Below are positions 28,371 through 37,963 of a stretch of DNA of 64,000 bases, one piece after another. The notes beneath the pieces are model-generated. The model was given only the letters and a program-made list of their open reading frames with translations. It had not been told where the DNA came from and made no database searches. Made by a program: the position numbers and the translations under genes. This DNA comes from Bacteroidia bacterium (GTDB lineage: Bacteria > Bacteroidota > Bacteroidia > Flavobacteriales > Flavobacteriaceae), in the NCBI GenBank assembly GCA_030432635.1, contig JAUIMB010000001.1, positions 186,001-250,000 of the forward strand, written 5' to 3'. The stretch's first letter is position 1. The number at the start of each line of letters is the position of its first letter.

Positions 28371-28402
28371 GATGGCTAAACACTAATTTATTCCATTATA
28401 AT

Positions 28403-30403
28403 TTAATATGATATGAGCTCCAAAAGCGCGTTTTCAAATCGACTTTTTGCCATATATTGATCTTCCAATTGATTGATAAAAGGTATAGGTGTTTCCAAAC
28501 TAGCCACACGCTTCACAGGTGCATCCAAATATTCAAAGCACTGCTCCATGATCATGGCCGAAATATCACTTGCAATTCCGCCAAACAAGGTATCTTCCTG
28601 TAAAATAATGGCACGACCTGTTTTCCTTACTGAAGCAAATATGGCTTCAGCATCAAGTGGTTGTAAACTTCTTAAGTCGATAAGGTCCGCAGAAATTTCA
28701 GGGTTTTTATCCAAGGTTTCCACAGCCCAATGAACACCTGCACCGTATGTAATGATGCTAACATCGTTTCCTTCGCGCAGCAATGCTGCTTCTCCAAAAG
28801 GTAAGGTGAAATAATCTGTTGGAACCTCCTGACGAATGCTTCGATATAAAGCTTTATGCTCAAAGAACAATACTGGATTCGGGTCTTCTATTGCTGTGGC
28901 AAGCAAGCCTTTGGCATCATAAGGAAAAGCTGGGTAAATCACTTTCAAGCCTGGTGTTTTGGTAAACCAAGCTTCGTTCGTTTGCGAATGAAATGGTCCT
29001 GCAGCTACGCCTCCACCACATGGCATCCTGATTACCACATCGGCTTGTTGATTCCATCGGTAGTGGGATTTCGCCAAATAATTGACCACAGGGTTAAATC
29101 CAGAGGTCACAAAATCAGAAAATTGCATTTCGACAACAGCCTTCATGCCTGCGATTGATAATCCCATTGCAGTTTCCACAATTGCAGATTCACATATAGG
29201 TGTATTTCTTACGCGATCTTTACCAAATTGCTTTACAAACCCTTCAGTAATCTTAAAAACACCTCCATAATCTGCTATATCCTGTCCCATAATGACAAGA
29301 TCATCATACTTTTCCATGGATTGTCTCAAGCCTTCAGAAATGGCATCAATTAGTCTAAGTTCTGAAGTCTTGCTATTTGGTTGCGTGACTTTAAAATCAA
29401 AAGGTTTATAAACATCATTTAACTCCGTAGCATAATCAGCGACAATAGGGTTTTCGGCATAGGCCATTTCCAAATGTTCCTGAATTTCATGCATGAGTCC
29501 TTCCTTAATGGCTACCTCTTGTTTTTCCGTGAGGATATTTTCTTCTCTAAGGTAAGCCTGAAAATTCTCAACAGGATCTTTCTTAGCCCATTCCTGCATA
29601 AGTTCCTTTGGCACATATTTAGTTCCACTAGCTTCCTCATGACCACGCATTCTGAAGGTCTTGAACTCGATAAGGATTGGTCGCGGTCGCTTGCGAATAC
29701 TGGCTGCTAATTTCTGGATTTTTGTATATACTTCCAGCACATTATTCCCATCAAGCACAAAAGATTCCATACCATAGCCTTTACCTCGATCTGCCAAATC
29801 CTTACAACGATATTGTTCATTCGTAGGTGTCGATAATCCGTAACCATTGTTTTCAATACAAAACAATACTGGCAACTGCCAAACCGAAGCGACATTAAGT
29901 GCTTCATGGAAATCACCTTCGCTGGTTCCACCTTCTCCAGTGAAAACAGCTGTAACTTGATTTTTATTTTTGAGTAAACTGGCCAGCGCAATACCATCGG
30001 CAACGCCCAGTTGTGGTCCCAAATGGGAAATCATTCCAACTAGATTATAGTCTTGGGTTCCAAAGTGGAAAGAGCGGTCACGACCTTTTGTAAATCCGTT
30101 AGCTTTCCCTTGCCATTGACTGAACAATCGATGCAATGGAATTTCCCTAGTTGTGAAAACCCCAAGATTTCGGTGCATTGGCAAGATATACTCATCAGAA
30201 TTAAGTGCCATGGTCACACCAATGGAAATGGCCTCTTGACCAATTCCAGAAAACCATTTTGAAATTTTGCCCTGTCTCAATAATATGAGCATTTTCTCCT
30301 CGACCATTCGAGGTTTGAGCATGTTTTTATAGAGTCGTAAAAGCGTTTTGTCGTCTAGGTTTTTTTTATCGTAGGTAATTGCACGCTTAGTTGAGGTCAA
30401 CAT
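28403..30403 (-). CDS. Branched-chain 2-oxoacid dehydrogenase E1, fused alpha-beta
   Basis: Thiamine-diphosphate E1 component of a 2-oxoacid (probably branched-chain) dehydrogenase complex, 666 aa. Alpha and beta subunits are joined in one chain. The alpha half (about 1-330) holds the ThDP motif FTGEGGTSEGDFHEALN...ENNGYGLST and the phosphorylation-loop-like FRMRGHEEASGTKYV. The beta half (about 345-666) has GQDIADYGGVFKITEGF, CESAIVETAMGLSIAGM, RMPCGGG and IEDPNPVLFFEHKALYR. This fusion is common in Bacteroidota. The E2 and E3 genes are not in the window. Confidence 0.93.
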   Translation of the reverse strand: MLTSTKRAITYDKKNLDDKTLLRLYKNMLKPRMVEEKMLILLRQGKISKWFSGIGQEAISIGVTMALNSDEYILPMHRNLGVFTTREIPLHRLFSQWQGKANGFTKGRDRSFHFGTQDYNLVGMISHLGPQLGVADGIALASLLKNKNQVTAVFTGEGGTSEGDFHEALNVASVWQLPVLFCIENNGYGLSTPTNEQYRCKDLADRGKGYGMESFVLDGNNVLEVYTKIQKLAASIRKRPRPILIEFKTFRMRGHEEASGTKYVPKELMQEWAKKDPVENFQAYLREENILTEKQEVAIKEGLMHEIQEHLEMAYAENPIVADYATELNDVYKPFDFKVTQPNSKTSELRLIDAISEGLRQSMEKYDDLVIMGQDIADYGGVFKITEGFVKQFGKDRVRNTPICESAIVETAMGLSIAGMKAVVEMQFSDFVTSGFNPVVNYLAKSHYRWNQQADVVIRMPCGGGVAAGPFHSQTNEAWFTKTPGLKVIYPAFPYDAKGLLATAIEDPNPVLFFEHKALYRSIRQEVPTDYFTLPFGEAALLREGNDVSIITYGAGVHWAVETLDKNPEISADLIDLRSLQPLDAEAIFASVRKTGRAIILQEDTLFGGIASDISAMIMEQCFEYLDAPVKRVASLETPIPFINQLEDQYMAKSRFENALLELISY

Positions 30404-30516
30404 TATCAGTAAAATTTCATTAGTTAATCAAATGTAAATAAAAATTGACGTATAAGACACTTAGATACGTTTTTTTTAACTGAAATCCGGAACTGTGAAT
30501 TTACGGTCTTTTTCGT

Positions 30517-30524
30517 TATTTTTG
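30517..30524 (+). promoter_or_regulatory. Candidate -7 box upstream of the 2OG oxygenase run
   Basis: TATTTTTG matches TAnnTTTG, 32 bases before the ATG at 30557, leaving a short leader. No convincing -33 TTG. Confidence 0.45.
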
Positions 30525-30556
30525 TTATCTTGAACGATTAATAAATCTGAGATACA

Positions 30557-31504
30557 ATGAATAGAATACCTAGCGTCAATCTTCAGGAATTTCTTTCTGA
30601 AGACCCAATCAAAAAGCAAAAGTTTATCAATGAAATTGGAAAAGCCTATGAAGATATTGGGTTTGTAGCATTAAAGGGACACTTTCTAGACGATGCACTT
30701 GTTGACAATTTATATGAAGAAGTCAAAAAGTTTTTTGCGCTACCTGTAGAAACCAAACGCAATTATGAAATTGAAGGGATTGGTGGACAACGTGGTTATG
30801 TATCCTTTGGAAAAGAAAGCGCCAAAGGCAAAAAAGAAGGTGACTTAAAAGAATTTTGGCATTTTGGGCAATATGTAGAAGATGATCCTGAACGTGCCAA
30901 GGAATACCCAGAGAATGTTGAGGTCAAGGAACTACCTGAATTCAATAAAGTTGGCAAGGAAACATACAGAATGCTCGAGAAAACAGCAAAATATGTCTTA
31001 AGAGCCTTAGCTTTACACCTCGACTTGGAGGAAACCTATTTTGACAATTATATCCATAATGGCAATTCGATTTTACGACCAATCCACTATCCTCCTATAA
31101 TAGAAGAACCAGAAAATGCAGTTCGTGCTGCAGCTCATGGTGACATTAACTTAATCACACTGTTAATGGGAGCGCAAGGTCGTGGGTTACAAGTACAAAA
31201 TCATAAAGGCGACTGGATTGATGCCATAGCCGAGCCTGATGAGCTCATGATCAATGTTGGTGATATGCTGTCTAGGCACTCCAACAATAAATTGAAATCT
31301 ACGATACATCGTGTAATCAATCCACCAAGAGAACTTTGGGGAACATCTAGATATTCAATTCCGTTTTTTATGCATCCCATAAGTGAAATGAAATTAGACG
31401 TATTGGATAGTTGTATCGATGAAAACAATCCTAAGCAGTTTGAAAACATTACAGCAGGTGAATTTTTGAATGAACGTTTGGTTGAACTCGGATTGAAAAA
31501 ATAA
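30557..31504 (+). CDS. Fe(II)/2-oxoglutarate oxygenase, isopenicillin-N-synthase-like
   Basis: Non-haem iron oxygenase of 315 aa. A DIOX_N-type N terminus (IGKAYEDIGFVALKGH; FFALPVETKRNYE) precedes the double-stranded beta-helix core with the iron triad: His194 and Asp196 (AAHGDINLITLL) and His251 (STIHRVINPP). The Arg-x-Ser that binds 2-oxoglutarate is visible as RYSIPFF. The substrate is unknown. The same fold serves plant and bacterial hydroxylases. It heads a run of co-directional small genes. Confidence 0.9.
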   Translation: MNRIPSVNLQEFLSEDPIKKQKFINEIGKAYEDIGFVALKGHFLDDALVDNLYEEVKKFFALPVETKRNYEIEGIGGQRGYVSFGKESAKGKKEGDLKEFWHFGQYVEDDPERAKEYPENVEVKELPEFNKVGKETYRMLEKTAKYVLRALALHLDLEETYFDNYIHNGNSILRPIHYPPIIEEPENAVRAAAHGDINLITLLMGAQGRGLQVQNHKGDWIDAIAEPDELMINVGDMLSRHSNNKLKSTIHRVINPPRELWGTSRYSIPFFMHPISEMKLDVLDSCIDENNPKQFENITAGEFLNERLVELGLKK

Positions 31505-31574
31505 ACTGTGACATCTAGAACAATCAAGATATTTCAATTGAAACCATCATTGAATTGATTTCCTTCTAAAATCT

Positions 31575-31910
31575 ATGGATTTACAAGAGCAACTTAAACA
31601 CTTATTCCCAGATCATGTTCCTGAGGAAGCATCTTCAGAGGAGAATGAATCTATTGGTATCGACATCTGGCTTCAGGATGATCCCATTCTTTGTAAGTAT
31701 GAAAAACGAAAAGGCAAACCAATTACCATCTTAGAAGGCTATAATGGTGCCGACAAGGATTTCAAGTTACTCACGAAGACATTGAAGCAAAAACTCAGTG
31801 TTGGAGGTAGTTACAAAAATGACAGGATTATAATTCAAGGGGATTATAGAGATCAAATCATGACCATTTTGAAGACCATCGGTTTTCAAGTAAAGCGTGT
31901 TGGAGGTTAA
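31575..31910 (+). CDS. SUI1/YciH-family translation factor
   Basis: Protein of 111 aa homologous to eIF1 (SUI1). The C-terminal half carries the fold: ILEGYNGADKDFKLLTKTLKQKLSVGGSYKNDRIIIQGDYRDQIMTIL, with the typical K-L-x-x-GGS and QGD-x-R-D segments. Bacterial YciH/SUI1 can influence start-site fidelity but is not essential. Its TAA is directly followed by the GTG of the next gene with no gap. Confidence 0.9.
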   Translation: MDLQEQLKHLFPDHVPEEASSEENESIGIDIWLQDDPILCKYEKRKGKPITILEGYNGADKDFKLLTKTLKQKLSVGGSYKNDRIIIQGDYRDQIMTILKTIGFQVKRVGG

Positions 31911-32858
31911 GTGAGTGCTAAGCAATTACATATTACCAATGGCGGAAGTTTGACCGATTACTTACTCAAATTAGGCCTTAGCACACCAGACAATACGGTG
32001 AGCTGGATGGAGACACTTTGCGTAGGTCCAACTGTGGTCGATTTGACCTCAGATGAGTTTTTTCAAAAACGAAAGGTGTTTTTCAAATCGTTTTATGGCA
32101 TTAACTTGAGTAAGAAGCGTATGAATTCGGCATTGAGCAAATTGAATGACGTTTCTGGATTTGATGAAGTCGTGCTCTGGTTTGAATATGATTTGTTCTG
32201 TCATATCAATATGGTTGCTGTAATAAGTTTATTGGAACAGAAAAATATCTTTCTTCCAATCTACTTAGTATGTAGTGGTCGTGTTAAAGGGGAAAAAAAT
32301 TTAAAAGGATTGCCAGAATTGAATCCTGAACAACTACACTCCCATTACGAAAACAGAATCAAACTTAACATCGATGATATAGCCTTGGCTAAAAAAATAT
32401 GGCGTATATATTGTGGCAAGGACCATAATTTATTGTTTCCTTTGATTACAAGGCCATCTTCATTTCGGTATATGAGCAATTGCCTTAAGGCACATATCAG
32501 ACGCTTTCCTGATATTAGAAGTGGCATCAGTACATTGGAATACAACATCTTAAAACTGGTTAAGGAAAACCAAATTACGTCCAGGCGTCACTTGTTGGGT
32601 TATGCTTTGCATTATCAAGGATATTATGGCTATGGTGATCTTCAACTAGAACGTGTAATTGATCTTTTGGCCATGTTTTTTGATGAAACACCAAGCAGAC
32701 TTATACTCAACAGAAAAGGACATCTGGCCATAGAACACCAACACAACTATCAAACTGAAATGAACAATACCATATATTTTGGAGGCGTAAAAAGTTTGGA
32801 TTATAAATTTAACAAGACACAAAATAAACTTATTAAAACTGTGGTGCATGCCGATTAA
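31911..32858 (+). CDS. DUF1835-domain protein
   Basis: Protein of 315 aa starting with GTG immediately after the SUI1 stop. The N terminus LHITNGGSLTDYLLKLG and the later WMETLCVGPTVVDL and VVLWFEYDLFCHINMVAVISLL match the DUF1835 pattern. The C-terminal half carries a winged-helix-like segment (ILKLVKENQITSRRHLLGYALHYQGYYGYGDLQLERVI). Function is not established for the family. It overlaps the following phosphorylase gene by 11 bases. Confidence 0.8.
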   Translation: MSAKQLHITNGGSLTDYLLKLGLSTPDNTVSWMETLCVGPTVVDLTSDEFFQKRKVFFKSFYGINLSKKRMNSALSKLNDVSGFDEVVLWFEYDLFCHINMVAVISLLEQKNIFLPIYLVCSGRVKGEKNLKGLPELNPEQLHSHYENRIKLNIDDIALAKKIWRIYCGKDHNLLFPLITRPSSFRYMSNCLKAHIRRFPDIRSGISTLEYNILKLVKENQITSRRHLLGYALHYQGYYGYGDLQLERVIDLLAMFFDETPSRLILNRKGHLAIEHQHNYQTEMNNTIYFGGVKSLDYKFNKTQNKLIKTVVHAD

Positions 32859-33723
32859 GAACTCAGAGCTGATACTAAATCCGGATGGAAGTGTTTATCA
32901 CCTCAATTTAAGACCAGAACATATTGCGAATACCATTATTACTGTTGGTGATCCTGATCGTGTGGACACTGTAACTAAATACTTTGACACCGTTGAATTT
33001 TCAACGCACAAACGCGAATTCCACACACAAACAGGTACATACAAAGGCAAACGCCTTTCCGTAATTTCCACAGGAATTGGAACCGATAATATAGATATTG
33101 TTTTTAATGAATTGGATGCTTTGGTCAATATCGATTTAAAAACGCGAGAAATTAAATCCGATATAACCGCCTTGAATTTTATTAGAATTGGAACTTCAGG
33201 CTCTATACAAAAGGACATCCCTATTGATTCCTTTGTCATAAGTGAATATGCTGTAGGTTTTGATAGCCTACTCCATTTTTATGACAGTGCGCATGTTCAG
33301 GATTTTAAAATTTCAGAAGCATTAAAGCAGCAAACAGATTGGTTTGATAAAAAATCGGATCCTTATGTTGTAAAAAGTAGTTCCAATTTGCTCAAGGCAC
33401 TTTCAAGTGAACAGACTGCTACTGGTTTTACGGCAACAAATGTTGGGTTTTATGGTCCGCAAGGAAGGATACTACGTTTGGGAATTCAGGATACTGCTCT
33501 TAATGATAAGCTTGCAGCTTTTGATTTTGAAGGAAAGCGTATAACCAACCTTGAAATGGAAACGTCAGCCATTTACGGGATTGCTAATTTACTTGGTCAT
33601 CATGCCTTATCCATGAATGCCATAATTGCCAATAGGGCAACTGGAGAATTTAGTGCTAATCCGAAAGGAATTGTTGACGAACTCATCCGTTACACGTTGG
33701 ATAAAATTATAGACCTAGACTAA
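32848..33723 (+). CDS. Nucleoside phosphorylase (uridine-phosphorylase type)
   Basis: PNP/UDP-family phosphorylase of 291 aa, cleaving a nucleoside with phosphate to base and ribose-1-phosphate. Landmarks are ITVGDPDRVDTVTKYFD (phosphate-binding G-D-P-x-R), STGIGTDNIDIV, RIGTSGSIQKDIPIDSFVIS and NLEMETSAIYGIANLLGH, the last with the ribose-binding Glu-Met-Glu. The base specificity cannot be read with confidence. It lies between the DUF1835 gene and a binding-protein-fold gene. Confidence 0.9.
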   Translation: MPIKNSELILNPDGSVYHLNLRPEHIANTIITVGDPDRVDTVTKYFDTVEFSTHKREFHTQTGTYKGKRLSVISTGIGTDNIDIVFNELDALVNIDLKTREIKSDITALNFIRIGTSGSIQKDIPIDSFVISEYAVGFDSLLHFYDSAHVQDFKISEALKQQTDWFDKKSDPYVVKSSSNLLKALSSEQTATGFTATNVGFYGPQGRILRLGIQDTALNDKLAAFDFEGKRITNLEMETSAIYGIANLLGHHALSMNAIIANRATGEFSANPKGIVDELIRYTLDKIIDLD

Positions 33724-33747
33724 TTATATTTATTTAAGACACATAAT

Positions 33748-34602
33748 TTGAAGCGAATAAACATAGGAGGCGTTCCAGAGCATTTTAATCTCGCTTGGTA
33801 TTTAACATTGAAAAATGGCGAATACAAAGCCGAAGGTATAAACTTACGTTGGAAAGATTTTTTTGGTGGTACAGGTGCCATGAACAGAGCTCTTCGTGAA
33901 GGTGAAATTGACATGGCTGTCATTCTCACTGAAGGCATTATTAAAGATATCATAGATGGTAATCCTAGTAAAATTGTACAAACTTTTGTGCAATCCCCTT
34001 TAATTTGGGGAATTCATGTGGCTCACGATTCAAAATATCAAAGCTTGGATGATCTCAAAGGTACCAAAGCAGCCATTAGCCGATATGGTTCTGGTTCGCA
34101 CTTAATGGCTTACATAAATGCCCAAGAACACAATTGGAATCTAGAAACAGACCTAGACTTTGAGGTTATTAAAAATTTAGAAGGTGCTGTCGAAGGGCTG
34201 ACCAATGGTGATGCTGATTATTTTATGTGGGAAAAATTTACGACCAAGCCCATCGTTGATGATGGTGTCTTTAGACGCTTAGGAAATTGTCCGACACCTT
34301 GGCCATGTTTTGTCATTGCAGTTAGGGAATCATTTTTGGAATCAAATCGAGACGATGTTGAAACCATTCTCAGAATTATTAATGGGACTACTGAAGAATT
34401 TAAGACGATTCCAAGTATAGACAAGACCATTGCCAACCGTTATGACCAAAAATTAGAAGATGTTCAAGAATGGCTATCACTAACCGAATGGTCACAAGAG
34501 GTTATAGATGAACAAACAATAGCTACAGTGCAGGATACCTTACTTAAATTGGATATCATTCCTAGAACTGTGGACTATACAGAACTTGTTAAACCGTTGT
34601 GA
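33748..34602 (+). CDS. Cytoplasmic periplasmic-binding-protein-fold protein (NMT1/THI5-like)
   Basis: Protein of 284 aa with the type II periplasmic binding fold of NMT1/THI5/SsuA-like proteins (VPEHFNLAWYLTLKNGEYKAEGINLRW; GEIDMAVILTEGIIKDII; LDDLKGTKAAISRYGSGSH; MWEKFTTKPIVDDGVFRRLG). The start must be TTG at 33748, because the next in-frame ATG (MNRALREG) lies well inside the fold. It has no signal peptide or lipobox, and no permease or ATPase gene is near, so it is unlikely to serve an ABC importer. A cytoplasmic sensor or enzyme role is inferred. Confidence 0.75.
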   Translation: MKRINIGGVPEHFNLAWYLTLKNGEYKAEGINLRWKDFFGGTGAMNRALREGEIDMAVILTEGIIKDIIDGNPSKIVQTFVQSPLIWGIHVAHDSKYQSLDDLKGTKAAISRYGSGSHLMAYINAQEHNWNLETDLDFEVIKNLEGAVEGLTNGDADYFMWEKFTTKPIVDDGVFRRLGNCPTPWPCFVIAVRESFLESNRDDVETILRIINGTTEEFKTIPSIDKTIANRYDQKLEDVQEWLSLTEWSQEVIDEQTIATVQDTLLKLDIIPRTVDYTELVKPL

Positions 34603-34775
34603 AAGTTGTGGTAGGGAAAAGTAAAATTAAATTGTTATATATTTGTTGATGGTTTTATCTGGACCACTGAAATTAACAAAAAATTAGGTTTTTGTGTCGA
34701 TAACTTTCTATTTATCAAAAATTTAATTACATTTAGCTCACTAAATCATCAAGACAATTAATTAATCAATGTCAT

Positions 34776-34976
34776 ATGATATTAACGATTACTCTCATTA
34801 TTAGTGCTTTAGTTGCCTTAAACTTTATATTATTATTTTTTAGCTGTAATAAAACCACCAAGACTGAACAGATCAAAAAACCTGCAATTCTGTCTACTGC
34901 CCATAAAAATATTCAGGTCGCAAAACCAATGCAAAAATTGGCACCAACGGCTCAATTGGCACCTACTGGCAGTTAA
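34776..34976 (+). CDS. Small single-span membrane protein, unknown
   Basis: Protein of 66 aa with one N-terminal hydrophobic segment (LTLIISALVALNFILLFFSC) and a polar tail ending in the near-repeat LAPTAQLAPTGS. Its 3' end abuts the convergent ung gene (4 bases between stops). Whether it is translated is uncertain, but the hydrophobic start and lack of overlapping genes favour it. Confidence 0.45.
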   Translation: MILTITLIISALVALNFILLFFSCNKTTKTEQIKKPAILSTAHKNIQVAKPMQKLAPTAQLAPTGS

Positions 34977-34980
34977 AAAT

Positions 34981-35649
34981 TTACCATAAAATTTCCGCTT
35001 TATCGTTTTTATCTAGTATGGCATTCGTTCTACTGAAATGTTTGTTACCAAACCAATACCCTCTATTGGCACTTAATGGTGATGGATGACCCGTAGTTAA
35101 AACATCGTGTTTCTCTTGATCAATAAGTTTCACTTTTTTCTTAGCAAATCCTCCCCAAAGCAAAAAGACAACATTTGCCTTCTCCTCACTTATAATTTTA
35201 ATAACACTATCTGTAAATATTTCCCAACCTTTATTCTGGTGGCTACCTGCATGATGTGCCCTAACTGTCAATGTTGCATTGAGCAATAACACACCTTGCT
35301 TCGCCCAACGCTCTAGATTGCCAGATTTTGGATAAGGCAAATTCAAATCGGATTCAATTTCCTTAAAGATATTGATTAGGGATGGTGGATGAGGAATTCT
35401 ATCTGCTACTGAAAAACACAACCCGTTTGCTTGTCCAACTCCATGATAAGGGTCTTGACCAATGATAACAACTTTGACGTCATCAAACGTACAATGATCA
35501 AAGGCTGAAAATATCTGTCTTCCTGGCGGAAAGCATGTACGTGACGCATACTCTTTTTTAACGAATGTTACCAAATTCTTAAAATACGGCTTCTCAAACT
35601 CAATGGCTAATTTTTCTTTCCAACTAGGGTGAATATTGACGTCCATCAT
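34981..35649 (-). CDS. ung: Uracil-DNA glycosylase, family 1
   Basis: Removes uracil from DNA to start base-excision repair. The protein is 222 aa, standard for Ung. Both signature motifs are present: VVIIGQDPYHGVGQANGLCFSV with catalytic Asp66, and the leucine loop GHPSPLSANRGYWFGNKHF with its His. AVFLLWG-type VVFLLWGGFAKKK is another match. It is divergent from mutS2 with 137 bases between the two start codons. Confidence 0.97.
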   Translation of the reverse strand: MMDVNIHPSWKEKLAIEFEKPYFKNLVTFVKKEYASRTCFPPGRQIFSAFDHCTFDDVKVVIIGQDPYHGVGQANGLCFSVADRIPHPPSLINIFKEIESDLNLPYPKSGNLERWAKQGVLLLNATLTVRAHHAGSHQNKGWEIFTDSVIKIISEEKANVVFLLWGGFAKKKVKLIDQEKHDVLTTGHPSPLSANRGYWFGNKHFSRTNAILDKNDKAEILW

Positions 35650-35747
35650 ATGATGTCTAAAGGTTATTTATGAGACAATAAATATCGTATAATTCGGTAA
35701 ATTCCCATCTAATATTGTCAACATTTTATTCCTAAACCATTAATAAT

Positions 35748-35755
35748 TACCTTTG
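35748..35755 (+). promoter_or_regulatory. Candidate -7 box upstream of mutS2
   Basis: TACCTTTG matches TAnnTTTG, 31 bases before the ATG at 35787. The only TTG upstream (35715-35717) is about ten bases farther than usual. Confidence 0.45.
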
Positions 35756-35786
35756 TTTTCCTTTGCTTTTTGAGAAAGGTGTTCTA

Positions 35787-37952
35787 ATGATAAACATTCA
35801 CGACAAAACATTACAGGATATTGAATTCAACACGGTTTTGCAACAAGTTGCAGAACAGTGTATTACTGATTTAGGACGACAGGAAACACTAGGCATCAAA
35901 CCCTATCAATCGCGAGAATTGGTGCTAAGATCCTTAGGCCTAACTCACGAATATGTAGCTTCCTTTTATAATGATAATCGAATTCCAAATCACGGATTTG
36001 AGCCCATAACCAAGGAGCTTCAGCTCTTAAACATTGAAAATTCATTCCTCGATACCAAAAGCTTCAAAAAAATTGCTGCGATTACTATAACAGTTAATGA
36101 TATCACCAAGTTCTTAAAAAAACTTGAAGCGTATTATCCAGAACTCTACCTAACTTTTGGTCAACTCAATGTTGTGACACAAGTTGTCACTGAGATCGAT
36201 GCTATCATCGATCGTTTTGGTGACATTAAGGACAATGCTACTGAACGCTTATTTCAATTGCGACAAGACATTAATGCTGTGAGAGGAAAAATAAATCAGA
36301 GTTTTAACGCAGCTTTGAACACCTATCACAATCTCGAATACTTAGATGATATTCGCGAATCTGTTGTAGAAAACAAGCGTGTACTTGCTGTAAAAGCCAT
36401 GTACAGACGCAAGGTAAAAGGTAGTATCATGGGAAGCAGCAAAACTGGAAGTATTGTTTACATTCAACCAGAACAAACCTTTCGATATGCTCGCGAGCTA
36501 AACAACCTTGAATTTGACGAAAGCGAGGAAGTCAATACGATCCTTCGTAATTTGACTGAATTTGTTAGACCTTACACACCCGATTTTTCCCAATATCAAA
36601 AACTGTTGGTCAAATTGGATGTCATTTATGCCAAGGCGAAATATGCCCAATCCATCAATGCCATTCTTCCAAACATCAATGATGAGAAGCATTATCATGC
36701 CAAGGATGCCTATCATCCACTATTATATGTTTCGAATAAAGCTGAAGGCAAAAAAACATTTCCACAGACCATCATCCTTCATCCTAAAAACCGCATCATT
36801 GTCATATCTGGACCAAATGCTGGTGGAAAAAGTATCACGCTCAAAACCATAGGACTTTTACAGGTCATGCTACAAAGTGGTATGCTTATACCTGTTCACG
36901 AAAAAAGTAACGTTTGTCTTTTTGACCGAATTATTAGTGACATTGGTGACAACCAATCCATAGAAAATCATTTAAGCACCTACAGCTACCGCTTGAAGCA
37001 GATGAATTTCTTTCTTCGGAAATGTAATAAAAACACCTTATTCCTTATTGATGAATTCGGAACGGGAAGTGATCCAGAACTTGGTGGTGCTTTAGCGGAA
37101 ACCTTTTTGGAAGAGTTTTATCATCGTGAAGCCTACGGAATTATCACAACCCACTACTCTAACCTCAAAGTGCTTGCCAACGAATTACCCTATATGCAAA
37201 ATGCCAACATGATGTTTGACGAGCGCAGTTTAGAGCCCATGTTTAAATTGGTATTAGGTCAAGCCGGAAGTTCATTCACCTTTGAAGTCGCTCAAAAAAA
37301 TGGCATTCCTTATAGTTTGATCAATAGGGCAAAAAAGAAGATTGAACGTGGCAAAGTGCGATTTGACGCTACTATTGCCAAACTTCAAAAAGAGCGAAGT
37401 AAGCTTGAGAAAACGGAACGTTCGCTAAAGGAAAATGAAAAGAAGAAGCAATCTGAAGCGGACAAGCTTGAAGAAACCAATGCCAAGGTTCAAAAGAAAT
37501 TGGAAAATTTTCAGGAACTATACGACAGCAATCAACGCTTGATTTACCTCGGACAAAAATTCAATGATATTTCTGAACGATACTTCGACAACAAAAAGAA
37601 GCGGGAACTAATGGCTGAACTGTTCAAGCTGGTTCAGATAGAAAATTCAAAGCGAAAAAAAGTATCTGCCAAACAAAAACGTGCCGAAAAAGCAAAGGAA
37701 AAGCAAATTCAACAAGAAGCAGAACAAAAAGTTGCTGTTATCAGAAAAAAGAAAAAAGCCGCTAAGAAAAAAGCTGTTGTTGAAGAGAAACCAAAACCAG
37801 TTCTAAACATTGGTGATCGTGTTCGAATGCATGATGGACGAGCCATTGGCACAATAGATTCCATAGAAAAAGGAAAAGCCATAGTAAACTATGGCATTTT
37901 CACAACTAACGTAAATTTAGATCTACTGGAATTGGTAGAATCAAAAAAATAA
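35787..37952 (+). CDS. mutS2: MutS2-family ATPase lacking a Smr domain
   Basis: MutS-family ATPase of about 721 aa. The start is set at the ATG at 35787 (MINIHDKTLQDIEF), since the upstream TTG adds eight residues foreign to the family. ATPase motifs: Walker A ISGPNAGGKSIT, Walker B TLFLIDEFGTGSDP, and TTHYSNLK. A basic Lys/Glu coiled-coil segment follows. The C terminus ends in a KOW/SH3-like piece (IGDRVRMHDGRAIGTIDSIEKGKAIVNYG) where most MutS2 continue with about 80 residues of Smr nuclease domain. The stop is only 11 bases from the convergent cytolysin gene, so the ending looks native rather than truncated. Confidence 0.92.
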   Translation: MINIHDKTLQDIEFNTVLQQVAEQCITDLGRQETLGIKPYQSRELVLRSLGLTHEYVASFYNDNRIPNHGFEPITKELQLLNIENSFLDTKSFKKIAAITITVNDITKFLKKLEAYYPELYLTFGQLNVVTQVVTEIDAIIDRFGDIKDNATERLFQLRQDINAVRGKINQSFNAALNTYHNLEYLDDIRESVVENKRVLAVKAMYRRKVKGSIMGSSKTGSIVYIQPEQTFRYARELNNLEFDESEEVNTILRNLTEFVRPYTPDFSQYQKLLVKLDVIYAKAKYAQSINAILPNINDEKHYHAKDAYHPLLYVSNKAEGKKTFPQTIILHPKNRIIVISGPNAGGKSITLKTIGLLQVMLQSGMLIPVHEKSNVCLFDRIISDIGDNQSIENHLSTYSYRLKQMNFFLRKCNKNTLFLIDEFGTGSDPELGGALAETFLEEFYHREAYGIITTHYSNLKVLANELPYMQNANMMFDERSLEPMFKLVLGQAGSSFTFEVAQKNGIPYSLINRAKKKIERGKVRFDATIAKLQKERSKLEKTERSLKENEKKKQSEADKLEETNAKVQKKLENFQELYDSNQRLIYLGQKFNDISERYFDNKKKRELMAELFKLVQIENSKRKKVSAKQKRAEKAKEKQIQQEAEQKVAVIRKKKKAAKKKAVVEEKPKPVLNIGDRVRMHDGRAIGTIDSIEKGKAIVNYGIFTTNVNLDLLELVESKK

Positions 37953-37963
37953 GGAACTATAAT

